In this document: one piece after another, positions 62,839 through 64,000 of the stretch
How positions within the stretch are numbered: the stretch's first letter is position 1
Layout of the letters: every line of letters begins with the position of its first letter
Source: Rostratula benghalensis
Taxonomy: Eukaryota > Chordata > Aves > Charadriiformes > Rostratulidae
Reading direction: 5' to 3'
DNA: 64,000 nucleotides
Assembly: GCA_013399305.1 (NCBI GenBank)
Contig: VXAI01000015.1
Location: forward strand, 7,972,640-8,036,639
Notes under the pieces: model-generated
Told to the model about the DNA's origin: nothing
Databases searched by the model: none
Seen by the model: the letters and a program-made list of their open reading frames with translations, nothing else
Made by a program: the position numbers and the translations under genes

Positions 62839-64000
62839 TGGTGACGATGGCGGGGGGGACTTGACCCTGCAATGGCGAGGAAAGGCTCGGTCTCCCCGGC
62901 CTCTGCCTACTTCCACCCAGTGGGTGGCTTTTCTTTTAATTCTCCATCTTGCTGCTATTAGCTGTCAATCAACTCCCTGCATGAGCAACAAACGGTCCCC
63001 AAGCCATCACTGAGCTTGCTTGGCTGGTGCCAACGAGGACCCGGGCATCACCGTCAAGGGGATGTGGTTGCCTTCCCCACCGCAGGGTTCCTGCTCTGTC
63101 CTGCTCCTGTTTTGGCTCCCACAGCCCTTTGTGGCAACGCAGTGGGCTATATGTGCCTGGCCCTTTGGGCTGCTGGGGGTGCTGCGTTGCTCATGCAGTG
63201 CCTCATGCGCCCCCCCGGCACCGGCAACGCTGCCGTGATGCCACAGGATCTGAGCTCCCCTGGGGTGGGTATCCCCAAAGTCCCTGTGCCCCTTGGCCAG
63301 CCCTGGAAGGTCCCTGGATGGAGCCCTTTGACCTTCCCAAGGGAAAAGAGACCACGGCAGGGTTGGCACCGTGTGAGTGATGCTCCCATGGATCCAAGTG
63401 AGAGCTATGGAAATCAGGAAGATTGAGAATGGTGCCTCCAAATGAGGTGGCTGTGTCCCCTCCGTGCACTGTCCTTTGGCTCTGTGGGGACCCTCCCTGG
63501 GCCTGGAGACTGGGGGGTCCCTGGGGCAAGGCTGGTGTCCCCAGCCACAGCACCGGGCAATGTTGCTGCTCCAGCACCAGTGACCTGGAGGGGCCTGTGA
63601 CCCCCACCAGGACGGCTGTGGGTGGAAGCCACCCCCATGTTTGTGGATGATGCTTGAGAGTGGGACTTTGGCCCTGGACAGAGGAGCTTATGGGACCCCC
63701 AGGGTCATCCCTGCCACATTTCCAAAGCTCATGAACCAGAACAAACCCACCCCCCAACTCCCAGAAGCAGTTTTGGGGTCCGTGCTGCAGCCCGGTCCCA
63801 TCAAACCCACCCACAGCAGGGAGCAAGTCCTGGGGCTGAGCTTTTTGGTGTCATCGCCCCCCCTGCCCCTACCCTCGCCCGCTGCCTACCGAAGAGCAAG
63901 CGAAACCAAAGGATCTCTGTGCACATCGGGAAGGTGCCCTTCGCCAGGCTGGCTTTGTGCAGAGCTGCATGTGGTCCCCAGCTGTCCCCCTCCCCGTGCC
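62839..64000 (+). other. WSCD2: WSCD2 3' untranslated region (partial)
   Basis: Sequence after the stop to the end of the window. I see no AATAAA or ATTAAA here, so the transcript end is probably beyond position 64000. No other gene seen on either strand. Confidence 0.6.

Overview
The window is nuclear genomic DNA from a vertebrate, most likely a bird. Both genes are split into many small exons with GT-AG (once GC-AG) introns. Several CR1-type LINE fragments are present with the typical 3' tail motif, and there is a retroviral-LTR-like block. The introns are short and the base composition is fairly GC-rich with CpG clusters, as on avian microchromosomes. There are two assembly gaps (34 and 980 N). 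The species cannot be named from the sequence.

Two protein-coding genes are supported, both on the + strand. (1) Positions 1238-9650 hold the 3' part of RPH3A (rabphilin-3A), an effector of Rab3/Rab27 on secretory vesicles. Thirteen exons give 472 complete residues: a Pro-rich linker and the C2A and C2B domains. The 5' exons, including the Rab-binding zinc-finger region, lie before the window. A long 3' UTR runs to poly(A) signals at 12.27, 12.37 and/or 12.59 kb. (2) Positions 45873-62838 hold a complete WSCD2 reading frame (WSC domain containing 2). Eight coding exons give 563 residues: a type II membrane anchor, two 8-cysteine WSC domains and a Golgi-type sulfotransferase domain. Its promoter is probably in one of two CpG-rich blocks, at about 36.5 kb (cut by the 980-N gap) or about 45.4 kb. 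Its 3' UTR runs off the window.

Between the genes (12.6-36.5 kb) I see no coding gene. This stretch holds two sense-strand CR1 fragments, several simple repeats, an isolated CpG-rich block at 29.6-29.95 kb, and AT-rich TAAT-dense blocks (notably 26.1-26.7 kb) that look like conserved regulatory elements. The WSCD2 introns hold four more CR1 fragments, one with an expanded pentamer tail, plus more AT-rich candidate elements.

The two genes need not act together: one works in regulated exocytosis, the other is a Golgi-type membrane enzyme. I found no new multi-gene system. The points most worth a second look are the GC-AG intron in the C2A-coding region with an LTR-like insertion starting about 20 bp after its donor, the out-of-frame upstream AUG overlapping the WSCD2 start, a Pumilio-type site overlapping a poly(A) signal, the isolated CpG and TAAT-rich blocks, and the RPH3A-WSCD2 adjacency itself.
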